DNA of 64,000 bases from Musa acuminata AAA Group (GCF_036884655.1 NC_088340.1:26585001-26649000); one strand, 5' to 3'. Positions 1 to 9,779 are shown, numbered from the stretch's first letter. Numbers and translations are program-made. Notes: generated by a model from the sequence alone, not told the origin.

Positions 1-122
1 CCGGAGTCAAGATTAGGACTTCGTTGGGAGTTCGAGAGTTCATCAGAAGTCCAGACATTCATCGAAAATTCTATCGAAATTGATCGAGAAGTCCAAGAGC
101 TTGCCAAAGAAGCTTGTCATAA
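1..122 (+). repeat. SIRE-P 5' LTR, segment 1 of 3
   Basis: Sirevirus LTR sequence rich in repeats of the type 'gttcgtcgg', resembling 21490-21610 and 52770-52880. It breaks off at 122, where the GYP-1 LTR begins. Read across GYP-1 to 9484, the sequence rejoins the order seen in the uninterrupted copies. The LTR start lies to the left of the window. Confidence 0.8.
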
Positions 123-487
123 TGTTAGGACCCTTTTTTTGAGCTTTTGAATAATATTTATTGAGTTTGTTTAGTTCAATTGTTTATTAGGTCTGTTTAG
201 TTCAATTAGGGTCGGGTAGAGATTTATTTAATATTTAATTATTATTAAGAGTCCAAGTCTTAGTGGACTCTAGGTGGAACTCTGTAAATAGTGATGTAAC
301 CCCTTCTTTTAAATGAATCAATTAATGAAATATTATTTCAGTTTGTTATAATAAACTATAGGAGGCTGATCCCCTCGAAGCGATCAAGGAGGTCGATCCC
401 CTAGAAGTGATCAAGGAGACCGATCCCCTCGAAGTGATCATTCCCTTTTCTTTCATTTCTTTTACGATAAGACTTTAGGGTCTTACA
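123..487 (+). repeat. GYP-1 5' LTR
   Basis: 365 bp, beginning TGTTAGGACCC and ending GGGTCTTACA. It is matched along its length by 9109-9483, including a run of 'gatcaaggag(g/a)c(t/c)gatcccct' repeats near 360-440. The adjacent 'tttagtagcagag' (about 489-501) is a poor match to the initiator-Met primer site. Confidence 0.85.
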
Positions 488-945
488 ATTTAGTAGCAGA
501 GGAGGTTCTTTGGCATTCTCGTTGCAATGTTGCTATAGCTATGAAAAAAAAAAAAAAAATTGTGTGAGGAAGGGTGAAGTCGGTAGCCACGAACGCCAAT
601 CCTTCTCAACCGAGAAGGAACCTCTATGTCTTGACCAATGACCACCATTGCCCCTTCTCCACCGCTATTTCTACTGCCTAGCTAGCAGCCACCGTCGCTG
701 CCCCCTTGCTACAATTATCTTCATCTTCAAAAAAAAAAAAAAGGGGAGAGAGAAGAAGAAAAAGCCACAGCCACACCTGCTTCCCCTACTTCCGGCCAAC
801 CCACCAGCGGCCGCTGCTTCCCGACCGATGGACCACCGCCACCACCACTGCTGCCCACCCAGCGGCCACCACGACCTCCACTGCCCCCCCCCCCCAGGCC
901 AGCGACCTCTCCTCCTCACTTCCCTATCTCGCTCGAGTGAGAAGG
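488..945 (+). other. GYP-1 leader, part 1 (non-coding)
   Basis: Untranslated leader of GYP-1 up to the GYP-2 insertion. It holds a long A run (543-558), a second A run near 730-742 and CCN-rich sequence with a C run near 886-896. Plus-strand readings rich in Pro, His and Ser are open by composition only. The last five bases, gaagg (941-945), are the left target duplication of GYP-2. Confidence 0.65.
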
Positions 946-1320
946 TGTTAGAACCCTTGTAGATTCTAAATTTGGGGTTGATCTCTTTAGGGGATCGGTC
1001 TCCTTGGAACTCTATAGGGGTTCCTCCCTCCAAGTTGCTGCTCAAAGGCTGCAGAAAAGATTCATCTATTGCTTATCAAAAGATGAATCTTTTCTGCAGC
1101 CTAACTCTTAATAGGACTCCTACTCAAAACTCCTACTTCTAACCAACTCCTAATAGGACTTCTACTCAAGACTCCTATTCCTTTACAACTCCTAATTCTT
1201 CTCTAAGAAATAACCTCCTAACTCTAGCCGGCCTCTTCACCTCTTTAATAGGGGTCGGCTTAGGTAGGGTTTACATGAATGTCCCTCTCAATTAGGACTC
1301 TCCTAGCTAGAGTCCTAACA
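946..1320 (-). repeat. GYP-2 3' LTR (rearranged, TATA lost)
   Basis: Begins TGTTAGAACCC and ends GAGTCCTAACA on the plus strand. It matches 5653-6046 except around 1068-1110, where the segment carrying the TATA-like 'tatttata' is replaced by an inverted copy of the adjacent sequence (see 1049-1099). Confidence 0.88.
1049..1099. repeat. Perfect 19-bp inverted repeat in the GYP-2 3' LTR
   Basis: Arms 1049-1067 and 1081-1099 are exact reverse complements, separated by 13 nt. The left arm matches the partner LTR (about 5757-5775). The right arm has no counterpart there and replaces LTR sequence. This is a lineage-specific rearrangement, not an ancestral LTR feature. Confidence 0.92.
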
Positions 1321-1334
1321 GACCCGCCCTCTTC
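1321..1334 (-). promoter_or_regulatory. GYP-2 polypurine tract
   Basis: On the minus strand 'gaagagggcgggtc' directly precedes the LTR start TGTTAGGACTC. This is the plus-strand DNA primer position. The same layout occurs in GYP-1 at 9096-9108. Confidence 0.75.
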
Positions 1335-1890
1335 AAATCAGCCTTGTCCTCGAGGCTGACGATTCATGAATTTTGAGAATTTGATCTTCAAGTCGTCATA
1401 GTTCTCCCAAGTGGCATCTTCTGTTGGTAGGTTCACCCACTATATTAGCACTTTAGTAGTGGGTCATCGTCGTCGAGTCACGATCCGTCGATTAATAATG
1501 GTACTTGGCTGGGTCTGGAGTTCTCCTTGGATAGTTATATTTGGCGGGTGGCTTTGGGTTGTCTCCAAGCACCTATTTACAACTTCTGTCTAGCCGTCGA
1601 TTTGTGGGTGATATGTCATACTCCTTTTCAATTTAGTACCCTGCATATAGAATAACTTTGTCCAAAATCTACTTGTGAATATACAAGTAGAATTTATCAT
1701 AAGCATAATGCGTCCCTTATAGTGTAATTTTTTTGAGTCCCAATTGTAATGAGCCACGGAGCTTGATGCTTCCTCCAAATTTTTTATAATCTTACTAGTC
1801 TTTGAATCTTCCTACCATTCCATCTTAATATCCTCAAGGAAGCCACTGGTCGGAAGTGAAACGGCCGAAACTTCAGCTTGCTCAGGTAGC
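1335..1890 (-). pseudogene. GYP-2 integrase remnant and C-terminal chromodomain-like segment
   Basis: The minus strand encodes a fragment typical of the gypsy integrase core (GTKLKRSMTYHPQIDG near 1590-1640, then TEVVNRCLE after a TAG). After a deletion comes an end reading WVNLPTEDATWENYDD near 1400-1440, the chromodomain-like tail of chromoviruses. The zinc-binding and first catalytic regions of integrase are absent between this part and RNase H. The last codons contain 'RGQG*FE', the same ending as GYP-1. Not functional. Confidence 0.75.
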
Positions 1891-2837
1891 TACGAAAGCG
1901 CATCTACAAGAATATTCTCTTTCCCCTTTTTGTAAGTTATTTCATAATCAAATCCAAGAAGTTTTGTTACCCACTTTTGCTGCTCAGGGGATGATATCTT
2001 TCGCTCCAAAAAGTACTTGGGGCTTTTATAGTCGGTTTTAATTTGAAATCGTCGACAAATCAAGTAGGGTCTCCACCTCGTTGCTGCGTGCACAATGGCG
2101 AGCATCTCCTTATCATATGTTGACTTATTTTGATGGGAGGAAGATAATGCATTGCTAGTGTATGCGAGTGGTTGACCATCTTGTATGAGAATGGCTCCAA
2201 TTCCGACTTCAGATGCATCGGCCTCAATAATGAAGGGTTGGTTGAAATCTGGTAGTGTTAGCACCGGCGTCATCGTCATGGCTGCCTTAAGTTTGTCGAA
2301 GGCAGCAGAGGCTCTATCCAACCATTGGAAGACATATTTTTCTAGTAAGAAAGTAAGTGGTGCATTGAACTTTCCATAGTTTTTCACGAACTTACGGTAG
2401 AAGCCTGTTAAACCCAGAAAGCCATGTAGTAATTTTATGTTCCTCGGGGTAGGCCAGTTTTGCATTACTTCAATTTTGAAGGGGTCCACCATCACACCTT
2501 CCTCTAATATGATATGCCCAAGATATTCCACCTTCTGTTGAAGAAAACAAAAATTCGTAGTGGTTGTTGTGTGTTCAAAAGGTGGTTTTCGGTATGTCTT
2601 CTTTGCACACTCATATTTGATGATACCTGGATCAAAGGTCCAGCTTTGTGACAATTTGTGCTCTCTTTCATCTAGCAATTCATCTGCTATTGGAATAAGG
2701 TATTTGTCCTTGATGGTTATGCCATTGAGAGCTCGGTAATCAATGCATATTCGCCATGTTCCGTCCTTCTTGCGTACAAGTAGCACTGATGAAGAGTAGA
2801 GGTTGCAAGTTGGCCGAATAACTCCTGTTTCGAGCAT
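1890..2837 (-). pseudogene. GYP-2 reverse transcriptase/RNase H with palm deletion
   Basis: An open stretch of 315 codons on the minus strand. It starts in RT (VRKKDGTWRICIDYRALN), then jumps after IADELLDE into scrambled sequence and resumes at KVEYLGHIILEEGV. The block with the catalytic YxDD/FxDD motif is therefore missing. The RNase H part follows (IIEADASEVGIGAIL; YDKEMLAIV; FQIKTDYKS), with D and E residues visible but the third motif changed to TDYKS from the usual TDHKS. It ends at KGKENILVDALS, just before integrase. RT cannot be active. Confidence 0.88.
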
Positions 2838-2882
2838 CTCTTTTACAATCCTTTCTATTTCATCCTTCTGGAGACGTAGATA

Positions 2883-3092
2883 TTAATATGGCTGAGTATT
2901 TGCTGGAGGTTTGCCTGAAAGAATCGTTATATAATGATCATGCCGATGGGTAAGAAGTAGGTTGTACGGTTCGTCAAATATATCTGAAAATTCAGCAAGC
3001 AAAGGAAGTAGGTTTGGATTTTCAAATTCTATTGGCTCTCCCTTAGTTTGCTGCTCAAGTTGTACCAAAAATTTGTTACATGCTTTATGCAA
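2883..3092 (-). pseudogene. GYP-2 protease-RT linker fragment
   Basis: Seventy codons leading into RT. The sequence includes LLAEFSDIFDEPYNLLLTHR, the usual gypsy segment before the RT fingers (normally '...LPPxRxxDHxI'). A stop at 2880-2882 separates it from the downstream RT part. Confidence 0.75.
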
Positions 3093-3191
3093 AACCGTCT
3101 ATAAAATCGTCGTTACATCTCCCCCACGTTTCCCGTTCAGTATCACCTGTTTCTCCTTACTGTAAAATTTCATAATTAGTTGTATAAAATT

Positions 3192-3503
3192 CTAAGAAAT
3201 ATCACCTAATGTCGTCAACCATTTAATTATGAGCATGGCCTCATGATCATCAAGAGGGAGAAGGAAGAAATATGCAATTATCTCTTGGTAAGGCCTCATG
3301 ATCAGCAATAGTTTCACTTGCGGGCGCCTACGATCATACTTCAAAATCCATCCATCGACGACCTTAACATCAAACCCGTTGCAATTCTCGATAGGTAAGG
3401 CCATCTGGATAGTAACCTTACTATTTAGAAATTTATTAGTACTGCCCATATCGATGAGAACAGTGATCGGTTGTTATTTGAGAAGGCCTCCAACTTTCAT
3501 CGT
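3192..3503 (-). pseudogene. GYP-2 aspartic protease remnant
   Basis: Minus-strand reading ITVLIDMGSTNKFLN near 3430-3475. This is the position of the retroviral-type protease D(S/T)G motif, here D-M-G-S. The following part (NGFDVKVVDGWILKYD) is the usual continuation in gypsy elements. It corresponds to the GYP-1 protease at 8730-8900. Frame breaks on both sides make it non-functional. Confidence 0.75.
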
Positions 3504-4511
3504 TTACGGGTTTGAGTAGCCGGCTAGTATATGTACAGTAACTTCGGTCGGTTGTGGCTCTTCTTTTGCATCTTCTTCTTCATGTTGAAGGCTCTCTTCT
3601 GGATGTTCAATGACCTCTTCTTCTATTGGTTCAATCATAAGAAGTCTGCCTTTACTACAACAATGCTCACGGCTCCACGGCTCGTCACAATGCCAACATA
3701 ACCCCTTCGCATATCGCTCCCGAAGCTCTTCTATTGTTAACCTCTTTGGTGTAGGGACTTGATCGATAGTAGGGGGGGCTAAGGGCTTCAATATTACTGG
3801 TTGAGGAGTGACCCTAGTCCTTTGAGCTTCATGGTTCAATTGCTCCTCTTGATGTCGTGCAAAAAAGATGGCTGCCATAAGCGTATATGGTTATCGTGCT
3901 TTAACTTCTCCTCGGATCTCCGGCTTCAAGCCCTCAATGAAGCTCCTCAATAGCTATTTTTGAGACTAATCATGAGTTTGATTAGATAACCTTTCAAACC
4001 TAGTTTTGTACTCCTGAATGGTAGAGGTTTGTCGGATCTTTGCTAGTTGTCCGTCAATATTCTCGTAATCGATTGGTTTGAAGCGGATCAGCAGTCCTTC
4101 TTTGAATTGTCGCCATGAAAGGACTCCATAAGTATGTTCAAACTAGTCAAACCACTGTATAGCATCCCCTTCAAGATGTATAGCTGCAATTTTCACCATA
4201 GATGCATCCGCAGTTTTATGGTACCGAAAATATCACTCCGCGCGCGAGATCCAACCTATCGGGTCTCCTTCTTCCCATCTAGGGAAGTCCACTCTCATGC
4301 ATGGATAGTTGGGGTTGGTCATAGAGCTTCCCCTCTCTTGGAAGTCATATCTTTGGGCTTAGTGCGATTGGGCAAAGCTCTCTCCTTGATGTGATTTCTT
4401 CGGGCTTAGTAGTCAGCCCAATCTAAGTTCGGTAAAGAGCGTCCGAATCTTATCCTCCATTCGTGCCTCGAAGGCTTCAAATTTAGCATTGATTACCTCC
4501 TTAGATGTCAT
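3504..4511 (-). pseudogene. GYP-2 gag
   Basis: Starts at ATG 4509-4511 on the minus strand and runs through a gypsy gag domain (VDFPRWEEGDPIGWISRAE; LEGDAIQWFD; FKEGLLIRFKPIDYENIDGQ; RFERLSNQTHD). It reaches a zinc-knuckle region CWHCDEPWSREHCC near 3665-3705. Several stops interrupt it, including one at the codon after SNQTHD where TGG is expected. It ends with VTVHILAGYSNP, shared with GYP-1. In a live element it would form the particle and bind RNA. Confidence 0.8.
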
Positions 4512-5638
4512 TGTATATACCACCAAATCTGTGATGTTAAGATCTCTCTTTTGTTGTCGGGTTAAAGGCATGTATTGGTTGAGAGAGGTGATGGTCGAAA
4601 GGGTTGGTAGATTGGTGGATGTAGGCTACGGTTTAGGCTTGTTTTGTGGCTATTTTGGGTGCAGTTTGAGGGTGTGGTTTAGTGGAGTTTTAGGGCTATA
4701 GATGAAAGTTTTGGATCTATGGTAGATGATAGCAAAGGTTTGATAGAAATAAGTGGAAGTTGCAGCAAGTATGTGCTATCTTGTAAGAGTAGAATTGTCG
4801 TCGAAGAAACAACGGTTTCTTGACGTAATTTCCACCAAAAACTTGAGAGAATTGAGGAGGGAATTGATAGAAAAATCACAGTTTATATGACAGCAAGGAT
4901 ATCTAATTTAATCAAGAAAATTTCGGCAGTATAACAGCAAGGAAATTGGTGCAAGATGCGATTGCAGAATTCTCGTCAAGAAATTTCAGCGGGATATGAC
5001 GAAAATTTGCAGCAACACAAAATCGTTTTTAGAGATAAATTTCTTAATAGATCAATCTTAGATGGAAGCTAAGATGATCTATAAAGTGTATAAGAAATTT
5101 CATTCAAAAAAGATTGCAAATAGATGGTTAAGGTAATAATATGCGGCTGAAATTTTCTGCAGCACAGATTTTTAAGTATAGCAGATTGGACGTAAAAGAT
5201 TAGTGGCTTATATTGAGAATTTTTTGATGAAACCAAAGGGAATTCCACTGTTAAGAAGTGTCAAAGCTATCATAAAAATTTCATAGAGATTTGGATAGAA
5301 AAAACATAGTAGCAAGATCAAATAGACGGTGCTATACGGTTGGAATTCTGCAATGTATCTTTCGTCGTAGAGATGAAAACTTTATGACAAAAAGTTTATG
5401 CAGCAATATAGGAATAATTTTTTTGAGATTTTCAAATAAGGATAACTAAATTGCAGTAGCAGTAAGGTAGAAAACCAGAACCTGTTGCAATTCACGGGGA
5501 GATCAAAGGATGATCCGTGGTGGTGGAGATGACGGCGGAATTTGGCAACGATCTCTTAAGCAATTGTGGGAATTGCTTTGGGCGGTTGTGGAGGGTTGAT
5601 GGATGGCTGTGGAAGGGCAGCGAGATGCCAAGAATGCT
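4512..5638 (-). other. GYP-2 5' leader, non-coding
   Basis: About 1.1 kb between the primer-binding site and the gag ATG on the minus strand. It is A/T-rich in the middle and 'cagccatcc/ccgccc' rich near the LTR. I see no conserved reading frame. Short open stretches here look like chance. Confidence 0.65.
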
Positions 5639-5652
5639 GCTATGATATCAGG
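5639..5652 (-). promoter_or_regulatory. GYP-2 primer-binding site (decayed tRNA-iMet)
   Basis: On the minus strand 'cctgatatcatagc' follows the LTR end GGGTTCTAACA. It matches TGGTATCAGAGC with two changes, allowing for the two leading bases. Confidence 0.7.
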
Positions 5653-6046
5653 TGTTAGAACCCTTGCAGATTCTAAACTTGGGGTTGATCTCTTTAAGGG
5701 GTTGGCCTCCTTGGAACTCTATAGGGGTTCCTCCCTCCAAGTTGCTGCTCAAAGGCTGCAGAAAAGATTCATCTATTGCTTATCAAAATAGGAGGAATAC
5801 ATAGCTATTTATAGGGTTTCTAAACCCTAACTCCTAATATGACTGCTACTCAAGACTCCTACTTCTAACCAACTCCTAATAGGACTTCTACTCAAGACTC
5901 CTATTCCTTTACAACTCCTAATTCTTCTCTAAGAAATAACCTCCTAACCCTAGTCAGCCTCTTCACCTCTTTAATAGGGGTCGGCTTAGGTAGGTTTTAC
6001 ATGAATGTCCCTCTCAATTAGGACTCTCCTATCTAGAGTCCTAACA
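5653..6046 (-). repeat. GYP-2 5' LTR
   Basis: 394 bp, TGTTAGAACCC ... GAGTCCTAACA on the plus strand. It retains the TATA-like 'ctatttatag' near 5808-5817 that the other LTR has lost. The right target duplication gaagg follows at 6047-6051. Confidence 0.9.
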
Positions 6047-6764
6047 GAAGGACCACCGGCGTCATTTCTCAGCCAGCGGACCACTCATCGTCGCTTCTTC
6101 TATCAGTGATGCTGCCCTAGCTGCACTACCATCACTGCCTTCCCTCGGTTGCAGCTTTGGCCACATGATCTGTCGGTGTCATTGTTTCTGTGGTGCGATT
6201 GAAACAGAGCAGCCGCCGGCCCCTCTACTGCCGCACGTGCTGGTTGCCTCCACCGCCGCTGCCGCTTCCCGACCACTTCAACGCCACCCCCCTTCTTCGT
6301 TGCCAAGACACCACTGCTGCTAGCCACCGTGCGATAACTGCTACTCGCCTCCCAGTCGCCGGTCCCCCTTGCTCTGCATCCACAGTGACAGAAACAGGGC
6401 AACTCACCGGTTGCCCTTGTTCCCAACCATGACACCATCGACTCTTCCTTCTCCACCGCCGCTGCTGCTTCCCGACCGCTCGATCACCATCGCCCGCCTC
6501 CCAACCGCAACCCAACCCATGCCACCTGCCCGCGCACCCACCCCCCCCCCACCCCCCTTGGCTCGCAGCCGCAACTGCCGGTTGCCGCAGCCCTTGTTGC
6601 AATGGTTGCAGAAACAGAACTTCCTCTGTTGCTGCAGCCCCCATCAATCCTTGCCATTGCTACTGCTCCTCGGCCACCAACCTCCTCCTCTCTAGCACCA
6701 CCGCCCCTGCTTTCTGGCAGCCCACACCCCTACTACAGCCCGCCGCACCTCTGCATCATTGCCG

Positions 6765-6990
6765 CAGCCTCAATCCCCTTGCTCTGCACCATTGCCACAG
6801 CCCCTTGCCACCATCATTGCTACTTCCTGGCCGGCGACATCTGCCTCTGATTCCTCTTCTCCACCGTAGCCTCAACCTCGGCCACTTCAACACCTCAACC
6901 CCCTTGCTCTGCATCATTGCCACAGCCTCAACCCCCTTGCTCTACACCATTGCCACAGCCCCATTGCTCTACGTTGTTGCCGTAGCCACC
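6765..6990. repeat. Degenerate ~33-bp tandem repeat in the GYP-1 leader
   Basis: At least four copies of a unit like 'ttgctctgcatcattgccac' followed by 'agcctcaaccccc'. They begin near 6778, 6902, 6938 and 6963. Spacing is irregular for the first copy and about 25-36 bp for the rest. Confidence 0.65.
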
Positions 6991-7212
6991 GGTTGCCACC
7001 ACTACAGCCTCAACCCGACCATTTCAATGCCACCTCCCTCTTGTTCTGCCTCCGCTGCTGCAGTTGCCAATTGCCATCACCGCAGCCTCAACCCAGCTGC
7101 TCGGCGATCGCTTCCATGGGTCACAACAATCGCAACCGTCACCTTTCAACCTCAGTGCTCTCATCTCATGCAGTGATAGAAACACAAGGCAGCAACTCTT
7201 CCTCCCTCGCAA

Positions 7213-7515
7213 CCACCGCAGCGGCGAGCCCTTGGTGGTGTTGCCCCCAACGTCACCGCCATCGTTGCCTCTTAGTCCTCAATAGCAGCAATCCCTCCAC
7301 GCAACAACCGCAATAAGCATCACTGCCTCTCACCAGCGCCTCCTTCCACATTGCGATAGAGATAGAGCAACGCTGCCTTCCATCCATGCCGTCGCAGCCA
7401 CCGCAGCGGTGAGCCCTTAGTTGTGCTGCCCCTAGCCGCACTACCATCGCTGCCTCTTAGCCCTCAGTAGCAGTGATTCCTCCATGCAACGACCGCAATA
7501 AGCATCGCTGCCTCC
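7213..7515. repeat. 185-bp tandem duplication in the GYP-1 leader
   Basis: The stretch beginning 'ccaccgcagcggcgagccc' near 7213 recurs near 7398 ('ccaccgcagcggtgagccc'). Similarity extends over about 115 bp through 'cgcaataagcatc(a/g)ctgcctc'. The offset is 185 bp and divergence is visible, so it is an old duplication. Confidence 0.75.
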
Positions 7516-7680
7516 CACGCGACGACCGCAGCTACATCCCTGCATCCTCACAGCAACCCTTCATTCCCATAGTGCTGCCACCGACTGCATCATAATAGCA
7601 GCACTGAATAGGGTAGTGATTGATGCCCTTGATCGACATCAAAAACAGGAGTTGAGATTACATATTTGCAATCATACGTA

Positions 7681-8563
7681 ATGGCTACCGATAACTCAAT
7701 GAAAGCACAAATGGAAGCGTTGGAAACTAGAATTGAGAATCGACTAATGGAAGCGTTGGAAACCAAAATTGAGAATTAGCTACAAAAAACCCTTCATGAT
7801 TTCAAAAAGAGCTTGTTGGAGCATTTTAGCAGGTTTCAACAAGATGGAAGCTCAAGTTCTACATTGCATAGATCTAGAAATATAGGAAAAGGGCTCCAAG
7901 ACTATGACACAAACTACTCATACATGAAGGTGAAATTTCCGAGGTGGGAAGATGGGGATTCGACTAGTTGGATCTCTAGGGTGAATTTTTTTTTTGTTTT
8001 CACAGAACCCCAGAAGAATCTAAAGTAGAAGGGACCTCAATCCAGCTCGATGGAGATGCAATCTTGTGGTACGATTGGTATGAAACTTTCCACGGAGTTC
8101 CTTCATGGGAGCAGTTCAAAAGAGGGCTTCTTGTTCGCTTTGGCCCATCAGAATATGAGAATGTTGATGGACAGCTCGTCAAAATTCGTCAGACTTCTAC
8201 AGTATTGGAATATCAGAGCTGGTTTGAAAGATTATCAAATCAAGCTAGAGATTGATCAGAATGATAACTTTTGGGTAAATTTATTGAAGGGCTTAATCCA
8301 GAGATTCAGTGTAAAGTTAAGGCTTGTCAACCCCGCACCATGATAGTTGTGATTTCAATTGCATGCTTGCATGAGGAAAAAATCAGCGTGGAATACCGTC
8401 AGAATAGAGGTGTCAATAAACAGGTGAGCAGCAAGCAGCCCACCCTATCTACTCCCAATCAAAATCCTATCACTCACAGACTAACCCAAGAAGAACTCAA
8501 AGAAAAATTAGCGAAGGGTTTGTACTATGATGAAAAGTGGAGTATGGAGCACCAATGTAAATA
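7681..8563 (+). pseudogene. GYP-1 gag
   Basis: Starts ATG 7681 (MATDNSMKAQMEALETRIEN), with a coiled-coil-like repeat of MEALETxIEN, an in-frame TAG at 7777 (CAG expected) and a frameshift near the T run at 7986-7995. The gag core follows (VKFPRWEDGDSTSWISRVNF; LDGDAILWYDWYE; FKRGLLVRFGPSEYENVDGQ; WFERLSNQARD), then a stop TGA at 8253-8255 where TGG is expected. The knuckle region near 8520-8560 is degraded (YYDEKWSMEHQC), with the cysteine pair lost. Closest relative here is the GYP-2 gag. Confidence 0.82.
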
Positions 8564-8576
8564 AGGGCAACTTCTG

Positions 8577-8981
8577 ATGATTGAGCCAATTGGAGAGGAA
8601 CTGGAAGCAGAAGAGTTGGACTCCGATCATAAAGGTGTGGAAACTAATGAAGATATTGAAACCATCACATATACAGTGCATGCATTGGCTGGCTACGCTA
8701 ACCCACAAACTATAAAAATCGGAGGAACTTTGAAGCATCAGCCTCTCACTGTTTTGATTAGTATGGATAGCACTAATAATTTTATGGACAGGAAAGTTGC
8801 AGCCCGATTAGCTTACCACATTGAAGGTTGTGATAGATTCGAAGTAAAGATCGCTGATGGACGGATTTTTACTTGTGATAGCAAATATTCAAAGATAAAA
8901 TTAATTATACAGGACCAGGAGTTTCTTGCAACGATTACTACACTGAAAGACCAACTTGTTGCTTACACTATTAAAAAGTAG
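8577..8981 (+). pseudogene. GYP-1 protease-like segment
   Basis: 134 codons beginning MIEPIGEELEAEELDSD and passing through YTVHALAGYANPQTIKIGG, the linker shared with GYP-2. The protease position follows: VLISMDSTNNFMDRKVA. The D(S/T)G triad is altered to M-D-S-T, so it is unlikely to be catalytic. It continues with FEVKIADGRIF and ends at 8981, after which pol is deleted. Confidence 0.75.
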
Positions 8982-9108
8982 AGACCATACTTGATCAATA
9001 GATTGTGATGCGTTGTAGATAGCGTATGATTGAAGTGTCGAAAGAAAAGCTTCCTGAGTTTGATGCTGCTCAGCCTTGAGGACAAGGCTGATTTGAAAAG
9101 GGAGGAAT
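8982..9108 (+). other. GYP-1 pol deletion junction, terminal codons and polypurine tract
   Basis: Protease-side sequence passes within about 80 bp into the element's last codons (LEDKADL near 9076-9096), so the whole RT-RNase H-integrase block is gone. The tract 'aaaagggaggaat' (9096-9108) directly precedes the 3' LTR and is the polypurine primer. Confidence 0.75.
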
Positions 9109-9483
9109 TGTTAGGACCCTTTCTCTGAGCTTTTGAATAATGTTTATTGAGTTTGTTTAGTTCAGTTGTTTATTGATTCTATTTAGTTCAGTTAGAGTCG
9201 GGTAGAGGTTTATTTAATATTTAATTATTATTTAGAGTCCAAGTCCTAGTGGACTCTAGGTGGAACTCTATAAATAGTGATGTAACCCTTTCTTTTAAAT
9301 CAATCAATCAATGAAATATTATTCCAGTTTGTTATGCCAAACTCTAGGAGGTTGATTCCCTCGAAGCAATCAAGGAGGCTGATCCCCTCGAAGTGATCAA
9401 GGAGGCTGATCCCCTTGAAGCGATCATTCTTTTTTCTTCCATTTCTTTTATTTCTTTTACAATAAGACTTTAGGGTCTTATCA
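9109..9483 (+). repeat. GYP-1 3' LTR
   Basis: 375 bp starting TGTTAGGACCC and ending near TCTTATCA. It carries a few small differences from 123-487, including one extra 'tttctttta' unit near 9440. A good partner for the 5' LTR. Confidence 0.85.
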
Positions 9484-9779
9484 CGAAACTCACCAAGAAG
9501 ATCCTCATAAAGTCCAGAAGCTTATCGGGAGTCCGCCGGAACTTTGCCGAAGAGATTGTCGGAAGTTCCCCGGAAGATCGCCGGAAGCTCACTGGAAGAA
9601 CAATTGATGTACCGGAACAAGAGTGCCTTGTTAAATGTCTTAGTTATTATAGTTAGACCATAAGTTGAGTTAGGATTGTGAGGTAATCCCACTAACTCAA
9701 TTAAGGGCCAACTGGGCCTTTAACAGGGTTGAATTAGGCTAGATTGAATAGCCCATTCAGCACCTAAAACCATAACTGG

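Larger units (their letters stand above)
946..6046 (-). mobile_element. GYP-2: Ty3/gypsy element inserted in the GYP-1 leader
   Basis: Minus-strand element with LTRs 946-1320 (3') and 5653-6046 (5'). Perfect 5-bp target duplications gaagg lie at 941-945 and 6047-6051. On the minus strand it reads: LTR, Met-like primer site, about 1.1 kb leader, gag (ATG at 4511), protease, RT-RNase H, part of integrase with a chromodomain-like end, polypurine tract, LTR. GYP-1 shares its gag/protease wording and terminal motif, so one family member jumped into another. All coding parts are broken by stops or deletions. Confidence 0.88.
6052..7680 (+). other. GYP-1 leader, part 2 (GC-rich, low complexity)
   Basis: Continues the GYP-1 leader after GYP-2 up to the gag ATG at 7681. 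It is C-rich with many CCACCG, GCTGC and CCCTTG units, so long open readings rich in Pro, Ser, His and Arg appear in several frames on both strands. No reading carries a recognisable domain. It contains two tandem-repeat blocks, listed separately. Confidence 0.65.
123..9483 (+). mobile_element. GYP-1: Ty3/gypsy element lacking RT and integrase
   Basis: Two related LTRs (123-487 and 9109-9483) in the same orientation bound a plus-strand internal region. It holds a long leader, gag, a protease-like segment, and then only the last codons of pol before a polypurine tract. RT, RNase H and integrase are missing. The flanks cataa (118-122) and cgaaa (9484-9488) agree at 3 of 5 bases, a weak target duplication, but outside them the host Sirevirus LTR rejoins cleanly. 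GYP-2, a relative, sits in the leader in opposite orientation. The clade is uncertain; gag and terminal wording match GYP-2, which retains a chromodomain-like end. Confidence 0.8.

Noticed and set aside
543..558. Poly-A run as the tail of a LINE, SINE or processed gene copy
   Set aside because: No coding or SINE-like sequence precedes it and no target duplication is seen; it lies inside the GYP-1 leader.
648..1045. Overlapping open frames on both strands rich in Pro/His (plus) and Gly/Arg/Trp (minus)
   Set aside because: They arise from C-rich leader sequence and homopolymer runs of GYP-1, cross the GYP-2 boundary at 946 and contain no domain.
1890..3092. Integrated plant pararetrovirus (caulimovirid) RT
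   Set aside because: The RT/RNase H is followed by integrase remnants and bounded by LTRs with a target duplication, which pararetroviruses lack.
6103..7447. Several 60-140-codon frames that look like proline-rich proteins
   Set aside because: Compositional: open in several frames on both strands within tandem repeats, no conserved domain or sensible start, inside a retroelement leader.
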